This document shows positions 26,692 to 35,565 of a DNA stretch of 37,991 bases, piece after piece. The notes under the pieces were generated by a model. The model saw only the letters and a program-made list of their open reading frames with translations, was not told the DNA's origin and did no database searches. How positions within the stretch are numbered: position 1 is the stretch's first letter; every line of letters starts with the position of its first letter. The stretch spans positions 1 through 37,991 of the IMG/VR virus record IMGVR_UViG_3300034272_002031, one strand, 5' to 3'. A program made the translations under genes and the position numbers. Origin of the DNA: a virus.

Positions 26692-29097
26692 TTAGAACCC
26701 TTTCACGGTCACGTAACCGGCAGTCACTGCGCTTCCCGCCGTGCTTACGCGCGCCCGGAGGAGCTGGGCCTGCACGTTGTCCACCTTGGTTTGAACCGTG
26801 GAATTTGCGACTGCTGTGAGCGGCGTGCCGAGCGAATACCAGGTCGCGCCGTTGTCGTCGGACCCCTCAAGCTGGAGAGCCGGGGCGGTGGTCGCGGCCC
26901 CGATGTTCACAACGAGCTGCGCGTTGCGGCAGTTCTGCACATTGACGCTCTGGGTTGTGGCGTTGAGCGTGGTCAAAACAACGGCCCTGTCCACGATCTG
27001 CCGCACAGGGTCGGCCATGTCGGAGCACTGGAGCCGGTTGACTGCTCGCGTGAAACTAGGAGTCGTTCCGCCCACTGTCTGCACGTAGCGCACACGGTTC
27101 CCGGTCAGAGGGAGTTTCGGGCTGCGATAGATGCCGGTCGCGGTGATGCGCGGGAAATCATAGACCCTGAACCAGTTGGTCCCCGCGTCGTCGGATTCCT
27201 CGATGGTAACGTCTAGAGTTGGGTTTGTGCCGGTTACCGCTGTGACAGGAATGTTGACCTCGTAGGAGCAACCAAACGTGGGAGTGAAAGCCGCCGTTGT
27301 CGCGGTGGCGGTGAGAGCCAAGGAAGCAACGTCGGCGATGGTGCCGGGAATCCCGAGGTTTGCCGCCGTGACGTTTGCTAAGGACCAAGCGCCCGATTGA
27401 GCAACGCCAGGCGTGTTGTTGACTGAGACCCCCACAGAGTTGGCAATGTCGCCAGAAGGCCGCGACATCATCTCCACCCGCTCACGCTCGAAATCGAACA
27501 CGCGGAGGAACGAGATCCGCAGGTCCGTGCGCTTGATGACGCCGCCTCCGCAGTTGGTCGTGGTGAGGGTTGTAGGCACCGTGCCGCTGCCGACGTATTC
27601 AAGGACAAGGTTTGTGGTTGCGATGTCTCGCACCCTCCACGCGCCGTCGATTGCGAGGCTTGCGCCGGTGGCTGAATCGCGGACTCCGACAAGCTCGACG
27701 AAATCCCCGATGAGCACGCCGGACCACGCGGCGCTTCCCACAAGCGTCAGAATCCCGGAGGTAATGGTAGCGGACTGAGCTGCCATCGTCAGCGCCCCAA
27801 GTGCCGACATCAGATTGCCGCCTTGGACCTTAGCCACGTATCCTCCGTAAGAAGTCACAGTGGAGGCTGTGCCGACGACAATTGTAAACGTCGTTGGCGT
27901 GGGCGCTGCGACCACTGCCGTCGCCGTCACAAGGTTCGGGAAGCTCGCGGCTGCTTGATCACGCATCCCGTAAACGACCACAACGTCACCCGCAACAAGG
28001 CCGTGGTCGGACGCGGTGGTGATGGTGGCCGTGGTGGTCCCGCTCTTTACTGCGGAAACAATCTGCGCGCTCGGAACGGTGAGCGCCTTGTTGTTGGCCG
28101 CTCGGATGCGGGACTTGTAGGGCTTCGAGTTGTTGGGCACCACCTGCGAGCGGTTCACAAACGCGGTCAGCGCGGCGGTGGAGTCCACCGGAGTGGAGGC
28201 CCACTGCACGCGGTCGGCCATGAGCGCGAGGCGGAAATCGTTGGTCGGCTGGAAAGCGTAGGTTCCGGTGGAGTTGAGGGCCTGAACGCTCGCGGTCGTG
28301 AGGATCGTTGCCGAGTGGTTTCCGGCCGCGGTGCCGCTGGGCAGGGAGTCGCCTGCGTCACTGCGAATGTAGGCGCTGGCGTTGGTCGCCGTGGCGTTCT
28401 CGAAAATAAGGCTCGTCCCGTCCTTCGCGTATCCCAGCGCGGGGCGGAAATATACGAAGCCTTTCGCGCCTGCGGGGTTGGCGATGGTTTGCGACGGGAT
28501 GGTTCCGCCGGGGCCTGCCGTGGCGGTGAAGCTCGTAGGGGTCGGAATCGTGGCGACAACAAGCGCGGGATAGTTGGCGAGCGGGTTGGAGCACCCCGTG
28601 ATGCCAATCCTTTTCCCTGGGACAAGTCCGTGCTCTGTGGCCGTTACAACGGTCAGCACGGTGGTTGCCTGTGAAATGCTGGAAATCGCAATGTCCGGCT
28701 GAACCGGGAGAGAGTCGAGCGAAACAAGCTCAAGCGCGAACTCCTGCCCGAGCGTGCGCTGCGAAAGGTGCGCGCCGATCGAGACCTCAAGCGGCATCTC
28801 GAACCGGTTAAGGTTTTCGATGACGGTTTCCGTTCCAGCAAAAAGCGGGCTCTTGGAAATGGTCAGATACGAGCACGCCAGCGCGTTGCCTTCGGCCTGC
28901 ACGATGTCGCCGTTGCCGAGCACCTGCACCCAATCCGAGCCGGGTGTGTTCGGCGCGTAAACCTCGAAGCTTTCGCGGTATTTGGTGGTGATGTTCGAGG
29001 CGCTTGCGCGGAGGCTCCCGTTTGCGTCGGTTTTGAGCGTTCCGGGCGTGCCGTCCGGCCGCTCGGTAATTAAAGGGATCTGGTAATCGTTGGGCAT
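26692..29097 (-). CDS. Large virion protein candidate with HGL repeat modules (801 aa)
   Basis: An 801-residue, strand-rich protein low in charge. Two modules share the pattern TVVTATEHGLVPGKRIGITG (about 149-168) and TITTASDHGLVAGDVVVVYG (about 358-375), with a related third module (about 425-480). Such HGL modules occur in phage fibre and surface proteins. Two C-terminal segments (VTIEESDDAGTNWFRVYDF and LQLEGSDDNGATWYSLGTP) look like duplicated beta-sandwiches. It lies between capsid and lysis genes, in the capsid transcription unit, so a head fibre, decoration or adhesion protein is more likely than a tail fibre. It may bind hosts or mucus-like polysaccharide; this is inference. Confidence 0.65.
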   Translation of the reverse strand: MPNDYQIPLITERPDGTPGTLKTDANGSLRASASNITTKYRESFEVYAPNTPGSDWVQVLGNGDIVQAEGNALACSYLTISKSPLFAGTETVIENLNRFEMPLEVSIGAHLSQRTLGQEFALELVSLDSLPVQPDIAISSISQATTVLTVVTATEHGLVPGKRIGITGCSNPLANYPALVVATIPTPTSFTATAGPGGTIPSQTIANPAGAKGFVYFRPALGYAKDGTSLIFENATATNASAYIRSDAGDSLPSGTAAGNHSATILTTASVQALNSTGTYAFQPTNDFRLALMADRVQWASTPVDSTAALTAFVNRSQVVPNNSKPYKSRIRAANNKALTVPSAQIVSAVKSGTTTATITTASDHGLVAGDVVVVYGMRDQAAASFPNLVTATAVVAAPTPTTFTIVVGTASTVTSYGGYVAKVQGGNLMSALGALTMAAQSATITSGILTLVGSAAWSGVLIGDFVELVGVRDSATGASLAIDGAWRVRDIATTNLVLEYVGSGTVPTTLTTTNCGGGVIKRTDLRISFLRVFDFERERVEMMSRPSGDIANSVGVSVNNTPGVAQSGAWSLANVTAANLGIPGTIADVASLALTATATTAAFTPTFGCSYEVNIPVTAVTGTNPTLDVTIEESDDAGTNWFRVYDFPRITATGIYRSPKLPLTGNRVRYVQTVGGTTPSFTRAVNRLQCSDMADPVRQIVDRAVVLTTLNATTQSVNVQNCRNAQLVVNIGAATTAPALQLEGSDDNGATWYSLGTPLTAVANSTVQTKVDNVQAQLLRARVSTAGSAVTAGYVTVKGF

Positions 29098-29124
29098 GAT
29101 GTGTGATGCGTTGCGGGCTCATGT

Positions 29125-29153
29125 CGCCGCCCTGGGTGTGAGCCGGGGCGGCG
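29125..29153. other. Intergenic hairpin after the capsid gene
   Basis: CGCCGCCC (29125-29132) pairs with GGGCGGCG (29146-29153) over 13 nt. It sits in the 69-bp gap between capsid and the 801-residue gene. There is no T-run on the minus strand, so partial attenuation or mRNA 3'-end protection is more likely than termination; it would help make capsid in excess. Confidence 0.45.
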
Positions 29154-29166
29154 GTGAGGAACTCGC

Positions 29167-31020
29167 TTAAGCTACGTTTCCGAAGCAGAAGGACGCTGCG
29201 CGGCGAACGCCGAAGTCAACGTCTTGCATGGCCACAACTTCCACGCGCCCGGAGCGCGCACCCGAGTAGGGGTTGACGGTCAATTCAACGCCGCCCCAAA
29301 TCGCCAGCATGAAGTCGGCAAAGTTTCCGAAGAAAACGTGGCCGTTTGCGACCTGGTTGGTGATCTCGGTGCGGTAACCGTTGACGGTGCCGCCGGGTTC
29401 CCAGAGGGCCATAGAATCCGTGCTTGTGCTCAGTCGGCGCGAGGTTTTCGCGTGCCCACGGAATCCTGCGTTTGCAACGTAGGCCATTGCGGCGACATCG
29501 GCGTTATCCAAGGAAATCTCGGTTTCCATCTGTACCAGCTCGGCAAAGGTCGGCTTGGCTGCGGTGGCAAAGGTCACGGTGTTCACTCCCGCAGTGCTGC
29601 GGATGCCGACAGGCGCGGCCCCGGTGCCGTCGCCATAGAACCCGGCAAGGTCGATGGTCTGCGAAAGACCTCTCGCAAGGTCTGCGCGAACGAGCGCCTC
29701 AACGGAAAGGCTGGACTGCATCATCGTGCGGCGCGTGATTTCGGAGACGGACCCGACGGTTTTGGGGCGAAGCTGCAAGAGGCCGAAGTCGATGTCTTCT
29801 TTCGGAACGTTTGCGTCTTCCCCCACCCAATAACCCTTGGTCCCGGTGGTCTGGCGCGGAATATCGAAGTTGCCGACAAGCCCTCCCATTTCGGTTCCGA
29901 GCTGCATCAGCACGGTTCTGTTTCGCAGAAGGTCGATGAAGCTCGACGCCAGGAGCGTGGTTTGCACGGTGTTGCCAGCGGTGCCGGTGTAGCCTGCGCC
30001 GGACGCAATGGAAATAGTATTGGTTCCGCGCTGGCCCATGAGCGGCTGGAGAAGAACGTCGCTCGGGATCATCGTCCCTTTGATCTCCCGATGATTCACG
30101 CGCTCGGCTGCGGCGGTGCAAGCGTCCAGCTCGAAAGCGGCGGCGTTTTGCGCGCCACGGTCGGTTGGCTCGGTGAGTGCGCGGAGGAGGCGCACGAAAG
30201 AGAAGCTCCGGGCTTCTTTTTCGCTCAGGCCGATGGGTTTCGCACCGTCAGCCACGCGGCTGTTGCGCTTGGTGATCTCATCGAGGAAAAGCTCGCGGGC
30301 TTGGTCGATCGTGCGGCCTTCTTCGATGGCGCGCAATGCGGCGTCGTTTAGGCCGTAGTGTTTGCCAGCGGCGAGGATCGACTTCACGCGGTCCTGCTCG
30401 GCTTGGCGTCCGGCGCTGCGCTCGGCTTCAATGGAGATTCTGGGCTCGACCGGAGCCACGGCGGGCGCGGGCTGCGCGGGCGTGTTTTGGGCGGTTTGTT
30501 CGCTCATAAAATTTTGGGTTTGGAGGTTGCGGCCAATGCCGACGCTGGGGTCGGCGGGGATTGTCACGAGGCTGATCTCGTAGGGTTGCCAACTGCGGAC
30601 TTCGTAAACATCGGGGCCGCTTTCGCTTTCCTGCAAAAGCTTGACCTCGGTTATGCGGTAGCCGACGGAAACCTTTGTGAGGATGCCGTCTTGCACGTCT
30701 TGCCATGCCTCCTCGGCGTCTTCGGATTTTCCAAACCGGACCACGGCTCGGCCAAATCCATCGGCGTCGATTCTGGCGGATTCGACCACGCCCAGCACTG
30801 CGTCCGGGTCGTGGTTGAAAAGGAGGTTCGCCCGGTCGTTGAGGCGCGAGAGGTCGCAAGCTCCCGGGGCGTGTGAAAGTTTTTCCGCGACTCCGGGCCA
30901 GCGTTCCAACTCAACGTCGGAGCTGAAAGCGAGTTCCACCGTGCGCGCTGCGGCGTCCACGCTTGCAACGCTCAAGACGCGCCGCATGGGCTCCGCGAGG
31001 AATTTGTTGAGGACGGACAT
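29167..31020 (-). CDS. Fused prohead protease - scaffold - major capsid protein (HK97 fold)
   Basis: The 617-residue protein has a prohead protease domain (about 10-165) with His70 (LLFNHDPD) and Ser118 (KVSVGY), then YEISLVTIPADP. A Pro/Gln-rich and coiled-coil delta/scaffold-like part follows (about 172-260), then an HK97-type capsid domain (about 265-617; SGAGYTGTAGNTVQTTL, FGLLQLRPKTVGSVSEITRR, LRGHAKTSRRLS-like motifs). It makes and matures the capsid shell. An in-frame ATG at 30507 (MSEQTAQNTP) marks the domain border and could give a separate capsid product. Late-promoter copy 4 lies upstream. Confidence 0.9.
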   Translation of the reverse strand: MSVLNKFLAEPMRRVLSVASVDAAARTVELAFSSDVELERWPGVAEKLSHAPGACDLSRLNDRANLLFNHDPDAVLGVVESARIDADGFGRAVVRFGKSEDAEEAWQDVQDGILTKVSVGYRITEVKLLQESESGPDVYEVRSWQPYEISLVTIPADPSVGIGRNLQTQNFMSEQTAQNTPAQPAPAVAPVEPRISIEAERSAGRQAEQDRVKSILAAGKHYGLNDAALRAIEEGRTIDQARELFLDEITKRNSRVADGAKPIGLSEKEARSFSFVRLLRALTEPTDRGAQNAAAFELDACTAAAERVNHREIKGTMIPSDVLLQPLMGQRGTNTISIASGAGYTGTAGNTVQTTLLASSFIDLLRNRTVLMQLGTEMGGLVGNFDIPRQTTGTKGYWVGEDANVPKEDIDFGLLQLRPKTVGSVSEITRRTMMQSSLSVEALVRADLARGLSQTIDLAGFYGDGTGAAPVGIRSTAGVNTVTFATAAKPTFAELVQMETEISLDNADVAAMAYVANAGFRGHAKTSRRLSTSTDSMALWEPGGTVNGYRTEITNQVANGHVFFGNFADFMLAIWGGVELTVNPYSGARSGRVEVVAMQDVDFGVRRAASFCFGNVA

Positions 31021-31071
31021 TGCGGCGAATTTATGCGCCCGCGCTCGGTCGGTCTTGTGCGCGTTTGCTCG
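31021..31071 (-). promoter_or_regulatory. Late promoter copy 4 (capsid unit)
   Basis: The minus strand reads CGAGCAAACGCGCACAAGAC (31071 to 31052), 18 bp, TAAATT, 7 bp, ATG. It fills the entire gap between portal stop and capsid start, so conservation here is not due to coding. Confidence 0.78.
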
Positions 31072-32544
31072 TCACGGCTCGGGAGCGGGCGCGGGCGCGG
31101 GAGGGGCGGAGCCTGCGGGCACCAGCGGAATGATTCGGCGCTTTTGGAGCTCGCGGTTTTCGCGCTCGATCTCGTCCCACACGTCTTCTGGGTCACGGTT
31201 GGAGGTTTCGCGGATGACCTCGGAACGGCTCTTGAACCCCTGCGACACGGCGCGCTCGTTGGCGCTTTGCTCGCTTGCCGGGTCGATCCACGGCCAGCGC
31301 CTCCCGGTGAACGATACGGCCTTGTATTTTTCGAGGCGCTCGAAGCGGAGCGGCTTCCCGTTGATCGTGATGATCTGGCGAAGGAGCGCCACCTCAAGCC
31401 AGCGCTCGAACATCGGGACCACAACGCCCTTGCAAAAGGACGTTTGCAAGCCCTTCCACACTTCGCGCTCGTCCAGCGCGCCTTGCCGGATGCTGGAGAA
31501 ATTGACGCTCGTTAGGTCGTTGGCGAGGTTGTGGTAGGACACGTTGAGACCGGCCCCGAGGCTGCGGACCATCGACTTGATAAAGGGCTCGATGGTCTGC
31601 TCCGGGAATTGCGGCGTCCAGTCCACGAAGTCGCGGTTGCCGATGTCCTCAAAGACGCCCGGCTCGGCGTCCATGTTCAGCGGGTCTTCCTCCTCGGAGG
31701 CGTCCGGGTTCTTGAAGAACCCCATTTTCGCGGCTCCGATTCGGGCGTTTGTGACGGCGGCGTCCTCGAAGCCCGAGAGCATTCGCATCCGCCAGAGGGC
31801 CGTGCGCCCCGGAGGGAGGCCGCGTTTCTGCCCCACCTTTTCAGGCAAAAACCAGTGTATGACATCCTTTGCGGGGACGCGGACGTATTTGATGCCGGAG
31901 TGCGACACGTAGCCCACTTGCCGCTCGTCGTAGTCTCGGAAATAGTAGGCGAGCGGGCGGTTGTCCTCGTCCATCTCGATCCCGTGACGGATCATGGTTC
32001 CGCTCGTGGTCTTCTCGTAGTGCGTCGGGTCCAGCCTCACTGGGTCGATGAACTGAAAGGCGATTCCGTGCGCGTATTGCGGGCCGTATTTTGCCACGGC
32101 CAAGACCTCGCCGTCTGTCGCCCAGGTTGAGATGGCAAGGCGCTCGGCGTCGGAGCGCGAAAGGGTGCCGCTGGCGTCGAAGTTGCTTTTCTGGCTGAAC
32201 TGCTCAAACGCGGCTTCGATGGCGCTGCTTGCTAAAACGTCCATCGTGCCGCCCGGGTCGCGGATCTGCGCGGCGAGGGAGAAACCGGAAGGCCCGGCTA
32301 CGTTGTCGCGCACAAGCTGCGCGAATTTTCGGAAGTGGTCGTAGTCCTCGGCGGCTTTGCGACTGCGCGCCACATAAGCCGTCCACTCCTGGTAAATCTG
32401 AGCGTCTGCCGTGGTCGGGGTGACGCCCCAAGAGCTTTCCAAGCGGCCCGTCTGCGCGGCCTGGGCAATGCTGCGGATCTGAACGGAGGGCGCGGGACGT
32501 TGCGCTTTTTTGGGCGCGCTGCGGAGGAAGTCGAAGAGGCCCAT
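31072..32544 (-). CDS. Portal protein (lambda gpB family)
   Basis: The 490-residue protein fits the lambda portal family: RLESSWGVTPTTADAQIYQE at the start, an AYYFRDYDERQ / PAKDVIHWFLPEKVGQKRGL-type stretch, GLNVSYHNLANDLTSVNFSS and REVWKGLQTSFCKGVVVPMF near the end. It forms the dodecameric vertex channel for DNA. It follows the joiner gene by 3 bp. The C-terminal Pro/Ala-rich tail is short. Terminase, joiner, portal, protease-capsid is the lambda order. Confidence 0.95.
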   Translation of the reverse strand: MGLFDFLRSAPKKAQRPAPSVQIRSIAQAAQTGRLESSWGVTPTTADAQIYQEWTAYVARSRKAAEDYDHFRKFAQLVRDNVAGPSGFSLAAQIRDPGGTMDVLASSAIEAAFEQFSQKSNFDASGTLSRSDAERLAISTWATDGEVLAVAKYGPQYAHGIAFQFIDPVRLDPTHYEKTTSGTMIRHGIEMDEDNRPLAYYFRDYDERQVGYVSHSGIKYVRVPAKDVIHWFLPEKVGQKRGLPPGRTALWRMRMLSGFEDAAVTNARIGAAKMGFFKNPDASEEEDPLNMDAEPGVFEDIGNRDFVDWTPQFPEQTIEPFIKSMVRSLGAGLNVSYHNLANDLTSVNFSSIRQGALDEREVWKGLQTSFCKGVVVPMFERWLEVALLRQIITINGKPLRFERLEKYKAVSFTGRRWPWIDPASEQSANERAVSQGFKSRSEVIRETSNRDPEDVWDEIERENRELQKRRIIPLVPAGSAPPAPAPAPEP

Positions 32545-32547
32545 AGG

Positions 32548-33048
32548 TTAAACGCTGACGGCGATGCGAGGCCCGAGGCCGTTGATTCCGGCCCCCACGC
32601 GGTCCTCCCGGGCGAGTTCTCGCCGCCAGAAAGCGAGGAGGTCCTGAAGCTCCTTGATGGTGTAGCGCTCAAGCTCGCGGTTGTTGATGCGGTAGCGGCG
32701 CGCCTCAAGCGTGGCGCTGCCGGATAGCATGGCGGTGATGTTTGCCACGGCTTTTGCGGCATCGCTCCGAACGTCCGTCCCCGGGGTGATGCTCGACGCG
32801 GACGGGAGCACGCGGAGACGCTGGCGCGCCACAATGGAGGTAAGGCCCGCGAGCACTTCGCGGACTTCAAAGCGGTATTCCCCGGCGTCCCAAGCGGTTG
32901 TGTTGGCCGCGATGGAGAATGCGCCGGATGCGCCCTCGGTCGCCGCGACCGTCTGCGAGGATGGCCCGGCAAACAGGAACGTCACAACGGCCCCGGGCGC
33001 TGCGGCCTGTGTAAGTTGGAGAGTTTCGCCCGCGCTGATCGTTACCAT
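32548..33048 (-). CDS. gpW-like head-tail joining protein with an N-terminal beta domain (166 aa)
   Basis: The C-terminal about 100-166 (DAAKAVANITAMLSG, EARRYRINNRELERYTIKEL, LLAFWRRELARE) matches lambda gpW, which normally is only about 70 residues and lies at this place between terminase and portal. The first about 95 residues form an Ig-like all-beta domain (VTISAGETLQLTQAAAPGAV, VTFLFAGPSSQTVAA), an addition not found in lambda gpW. The start overlaps the terminase end by 7 bp. Confidence 0.78.
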   Translation of the reverse strand: MVTISAGETLQLTQAAAPGAVVTFLFAGPSSQTVAATEGASGAFSIAANTTAWDAGEYRFEVREVLAGLTSIVARQRLRVLPSASSITPGTDVRSDAAKAVANITAMLSGSATLEARRYRINNRELERYTIKELQDLLAFWRRELAREDRVGAGINGLGPRIAVSV

Positions 33049-34985
33049 TGAGAAATGAAAGGAATGCGCGCCCGTTTGCGGGGCGTCGTTTTCCGATCAT
33101 TTGACAATGTGGGCGGCGGATCGTCTTGTGCGCGTTTGCTCGCGTCCTCCTGGGGCTGCTGCGGGGGCGCTGGCGGCTCCGGGTTTGCGCGTGCCGCCTG
33201 TGCGCGCTGCTGCACGCGGAAGGCGATTTTGTCGAATTGCGGAGCGCGAAGGACCAAGGCGGCGAAGGCGTAGACGCGGCAGTCGAGCGCTTCGTTTCGC
33301 TGCCCGGAGGCCTTGATCCACTCGCGCCTCGGGAAGCCTTTGACAAACTTGGTCAGCATCTTCTCGGCTGTGAGCTGTTTGAAATAGTCCGTGGCTCTGC
33401 CCATCGGGAAGTGGCAGTAGCCCGGGCCGGGCGCGGTCAGTTTCAGGCGCTTCATGATGACGCTCTTGGCTTGGTCAACTCCCACGATGTAAACGTCCAC
33501 GGGGCGCTTTGTCTTGGCCCCTGCGCGGCGTCGGGACGGGTTGCCCACGATGGGAACGCCCGGCCCGCCCTTCCCCTTTACTGCAAACACGCGGGCTCCG
33601 CGGTGCCGTTTTGCGTATTGGTAAACGGCCTGCGTGTTGTGTCCGCCGGAGTCGATGCACGCGGCTTCGATGACCAGTTGCCCGCCGCTTTCGTGTCGCC
33701 ACGGCTTTCTCAAGTAGTCGGTGAGGTCGTTCCACGGGCTCCCGGCTGCGCCCTCTGGAATGTCGGGATCTCCGAAAATGACGCGATAGTCGATGGACCA
33801 ACTCTCTTCCCCGCCTGCCCACGCCACCACCTCCACCTCCAAACGGTCCGGCTGAGTGTCAACGCCAGCGGTGAGCACAAGGCCGCGCTGCGGAATGTCG
33901 GCGGCGGCGGGGAAAACCTCGCAGCGTGAAATCAGGTCGTGCTCCTGCACTGCGTCCCCGGCTTCCTCCCAAGTCTCCCCGAGGCAGGTGTTCACCCAAA
34001 CTTGAAGCGTGGAGGGGTCGTCTTTGCTGGCGAGGAAGTCGCGGACGATCTCCGCCAGGGTGCGCCACGGGGAATATGCCTCCCAAATGTGGAAGCCCGC
34101 GACCCCGGAAAAAGGGGCGGTCGCTTTCCACACGCCACGGGGAACGGCGGCGTTTTTCTGCGCGTTGCTGAATGTGAGGTTGCACTCGGGGCACTTCATC
34201 GCGGCGTCGTCCGGCTTGCCCTCCGGCCAAACGACATTCCCCCACTTCAAAACGTGTTCGGATCCGCAATGCGGGCACGGGATGAAGAAAAAGCGGCGGT
34301 CGGATCGGCTCCACTCGTTCTCGATCCTGGAGAAGCCTTTGACCGTCGGGGTTGAAACGGCCATGACGCGCCGGTTCCAAAAATTGTTCGTGCGCTTCAT
34401 CGCAAGGCGCATCGGGTCGCCCTCGGTTCCGGCGCTGGCCGGGTAGCGGTCCACCTCGTCCATCAGGAGAACGCGAATGGGGCGCGATGCCAGGGAGGCC
34501 GGGGCGTTTGCGCCCGCAAGCGTGACGTGCCCGCCCGGGAATCGCTTGTGGAGCGTGGTGTTGCCCGCATCCCGTGCGCGTGGGTCTCGGACGCGGCCCC
34601 GGAGCGTGGGCGAATCGCGCAACATCGGGGCGATGCGGTCTTTGCTGAACGTCTCCGCCATTTCAAGATTCGGCTGGAGAACGAGAATGGGCGAGGCGTC
34701 GAAGTCTACGAAATAGCCGATCGCGTTGAGGAGCATCTCGGATTTCCCCACCTGGGCCGAACTCATTACCACGGTCATTTCAAGCGCGGGATCGCAAATG
34801 GCGTCCATGATTCCGCGCTGGTACTCCGCCCGGCTCGTCCGCCACTGCCCTTGCTCGGCGGATGCCTCGCCGGAAAGGCGGCGTCGATGGTCCGCCCACT
34901 GCGAGACGGTCCACTTGGGAGGAGGGGCGAGCGTCTTCGCCACGCAAGCCGCCAGCTCCCAGACGGCCAGCGTTTGCTCTGTCAT
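33042..34985 (-). CDS. Terminase large subunit (lambda gpA family)
   Basis: The 647-residue packaging motor and nuclease has Walker A SSAQVGKS (about 75-82), Walker B VLLMDEVD (about 172-179), a CPHC...CPEC zinc site (C237, C240, C265, C268) and a nuclease domain with Asp376 in LTAGVDTQPDRLEVEVVAW. The family usually cuts cohesive ends. It overlaps the small subunit by ATGA and the joiner by 7 bp. The C-terminal 50 residues are Pro/Gln-rich. Late-promoter copy 5 lies within its last codons. Confidence 0.95.
   Translation of the reverse strand: MTEQTLAVWELAACVAKTLAPPPKWTVSQWADHRRRLSGEASAEQGQWRTSRAEYQRGIMDAICDPALEMTVVMSSAQVGKSEMLLNAIGYFVDFDASPILVLQPNLEMAETFSKDRIAPMLRDSPTLRGRVRDPRARDAGNTTLHKRFPGGHVTLAGANAPASLASRPIRVLLMDEVDRYPASAGTEGDPMRLAMKRTNNFWNRRVMAVSTPTVKGFSRIENEWSRSDRRFFFIPCPHCGSEHVLKWGNVVWPEGKPDDAAMKCPECNLTFSNAQKNAAVPRGVWKATAPFSGVAGFHIWEAYSPWRTLAEIVRDFLASKDDPSTLQVWVNTCLGETWEEAGDAVQEHDLISRCEVFPAAADIPQRGLVLTAGVDTQPDRLEVEVVAWAGGEESWSIDYRVIFGDPDIPEGAAGSPWNDLTDYLRKPWRHESGGQLVIEAACIDSGGHNTQAVYQYAKRHRGARVFAVKGKGGPGVPIVGNPSRRRAGAKTKRPVDVYIVGVDQAKSVIMKRLKLTAPGPGYCHFPMGRATDYFKQLTAEKMLTKFVKGFPRREWIKASGQRNEALDCRVYAFAALVLRAPQFDKIAFRVQQRAQAARANPEPPAPPQQPQEDASKRAQDDPPPTLSNDRKTTPRKRARIPFISQW
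33095..33142 (-). promoter_or_regulatory. Late promoter copy 5 (joiner-portal unit)
   Basis: The minus strand reads CGAGCAAACGCGCACAAGAC (33142 to 33123), 18 bp, TCAAAT. It lies in terminase coding sequence, 75 bp before the joiner start. Unlike the other copies, it would give an mRNA leader of about 45-50 nt. Confidence 0.65.
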
Positions 34986-35542
34986 GGCGCGTCTTCGTCG
35001 AGGTCGTCCGGGCTGGATGTCGGAACCTCGCGTCGAAGCTGCCGGGCGTGAATCTCGGCGGCGGGATAGTTCGCCAGCTCAGAAAGCGCCTCGTGCATGG
35101 CGTCGGTGAGGATGGCCTTGCACTTGTTCGGGTCGTCGGAGTTGGCGACAAGCGGCGCGGTCTGCGTCGGCAGCGCAAGCAATCGGGAGCGGGAAGTTGC
35201 AAGCATCTGATTCATGACCTCCGCGACGGTCTCCGCGTCGTGCGATTTCCCCTTGATCAGCTTGGCCTCCTCCTCCGCCTTGTCGGCCCGTGCCGCGTAG
35301 AGGCGCGCCCGGTGCGCCTCGTAACTTCCGCCCTCGGCTGCATCGCCCCCGGAGCGCCCTGCGGCGCGGTCCTGCAAATAGCGAACGTAACCACGCACGG
35401 AGCCCCAGAGGTCATAACGCCCCCGCTCGCCTTTGATGACCACGCCCAATTTCGCAAGCTGCTGAACCCTCATGTCCGTAAGGTTGAAGAGGCGCGCCAG
35501 CGTGGCGACCGGGACCGTGGGTGAAGCTGTGTCGTTGGGCAT
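34982..35542 (-). CDS. Terminase small subunit (Nu1-like)
   Basis: This 186-residue protein starts with a winged helix-turn-helix (VPVATLARLFNLTDMRVQQL, then GVVIKGERGRYDLWGSVRGY, about 10-52) that binds the packaging site. A charged helix (AHRARLYAARADKAEEEAKL) and a C-terminal region contact the large subunit. The match to Nu1-type small subunits is good and the order small-large is standard. The gap to the formyltransferase is 23 bp; any cos site is probably near here but cannot be read off. Confidence 0.88.
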   Translation of the reverse strand: MPNDTASPTVPVATLARLFNLTDMRVQQLAKLGVVIKGERGRYDLWGSVRGYVRYLQDRAAGRSGGDAAEGGSYEAHRARLYAARADKAEEEAKLIKGKSHDAETVAEVMNQMLATSRSRLLALPTQTAPLVANSDDPNKCKAILTDAMHEALSELANYPAAEIHARQLRREVPTSSPDDLDEDAP

Positions 35543-35565
35543 GTTAAGTTATGCTTTTGCGCCCT

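Noticed and set aside
29224-30351. Plus-strand frame of 375 residues
   Set aside because: It is antisense to the protease-capsid gene and has no domain.
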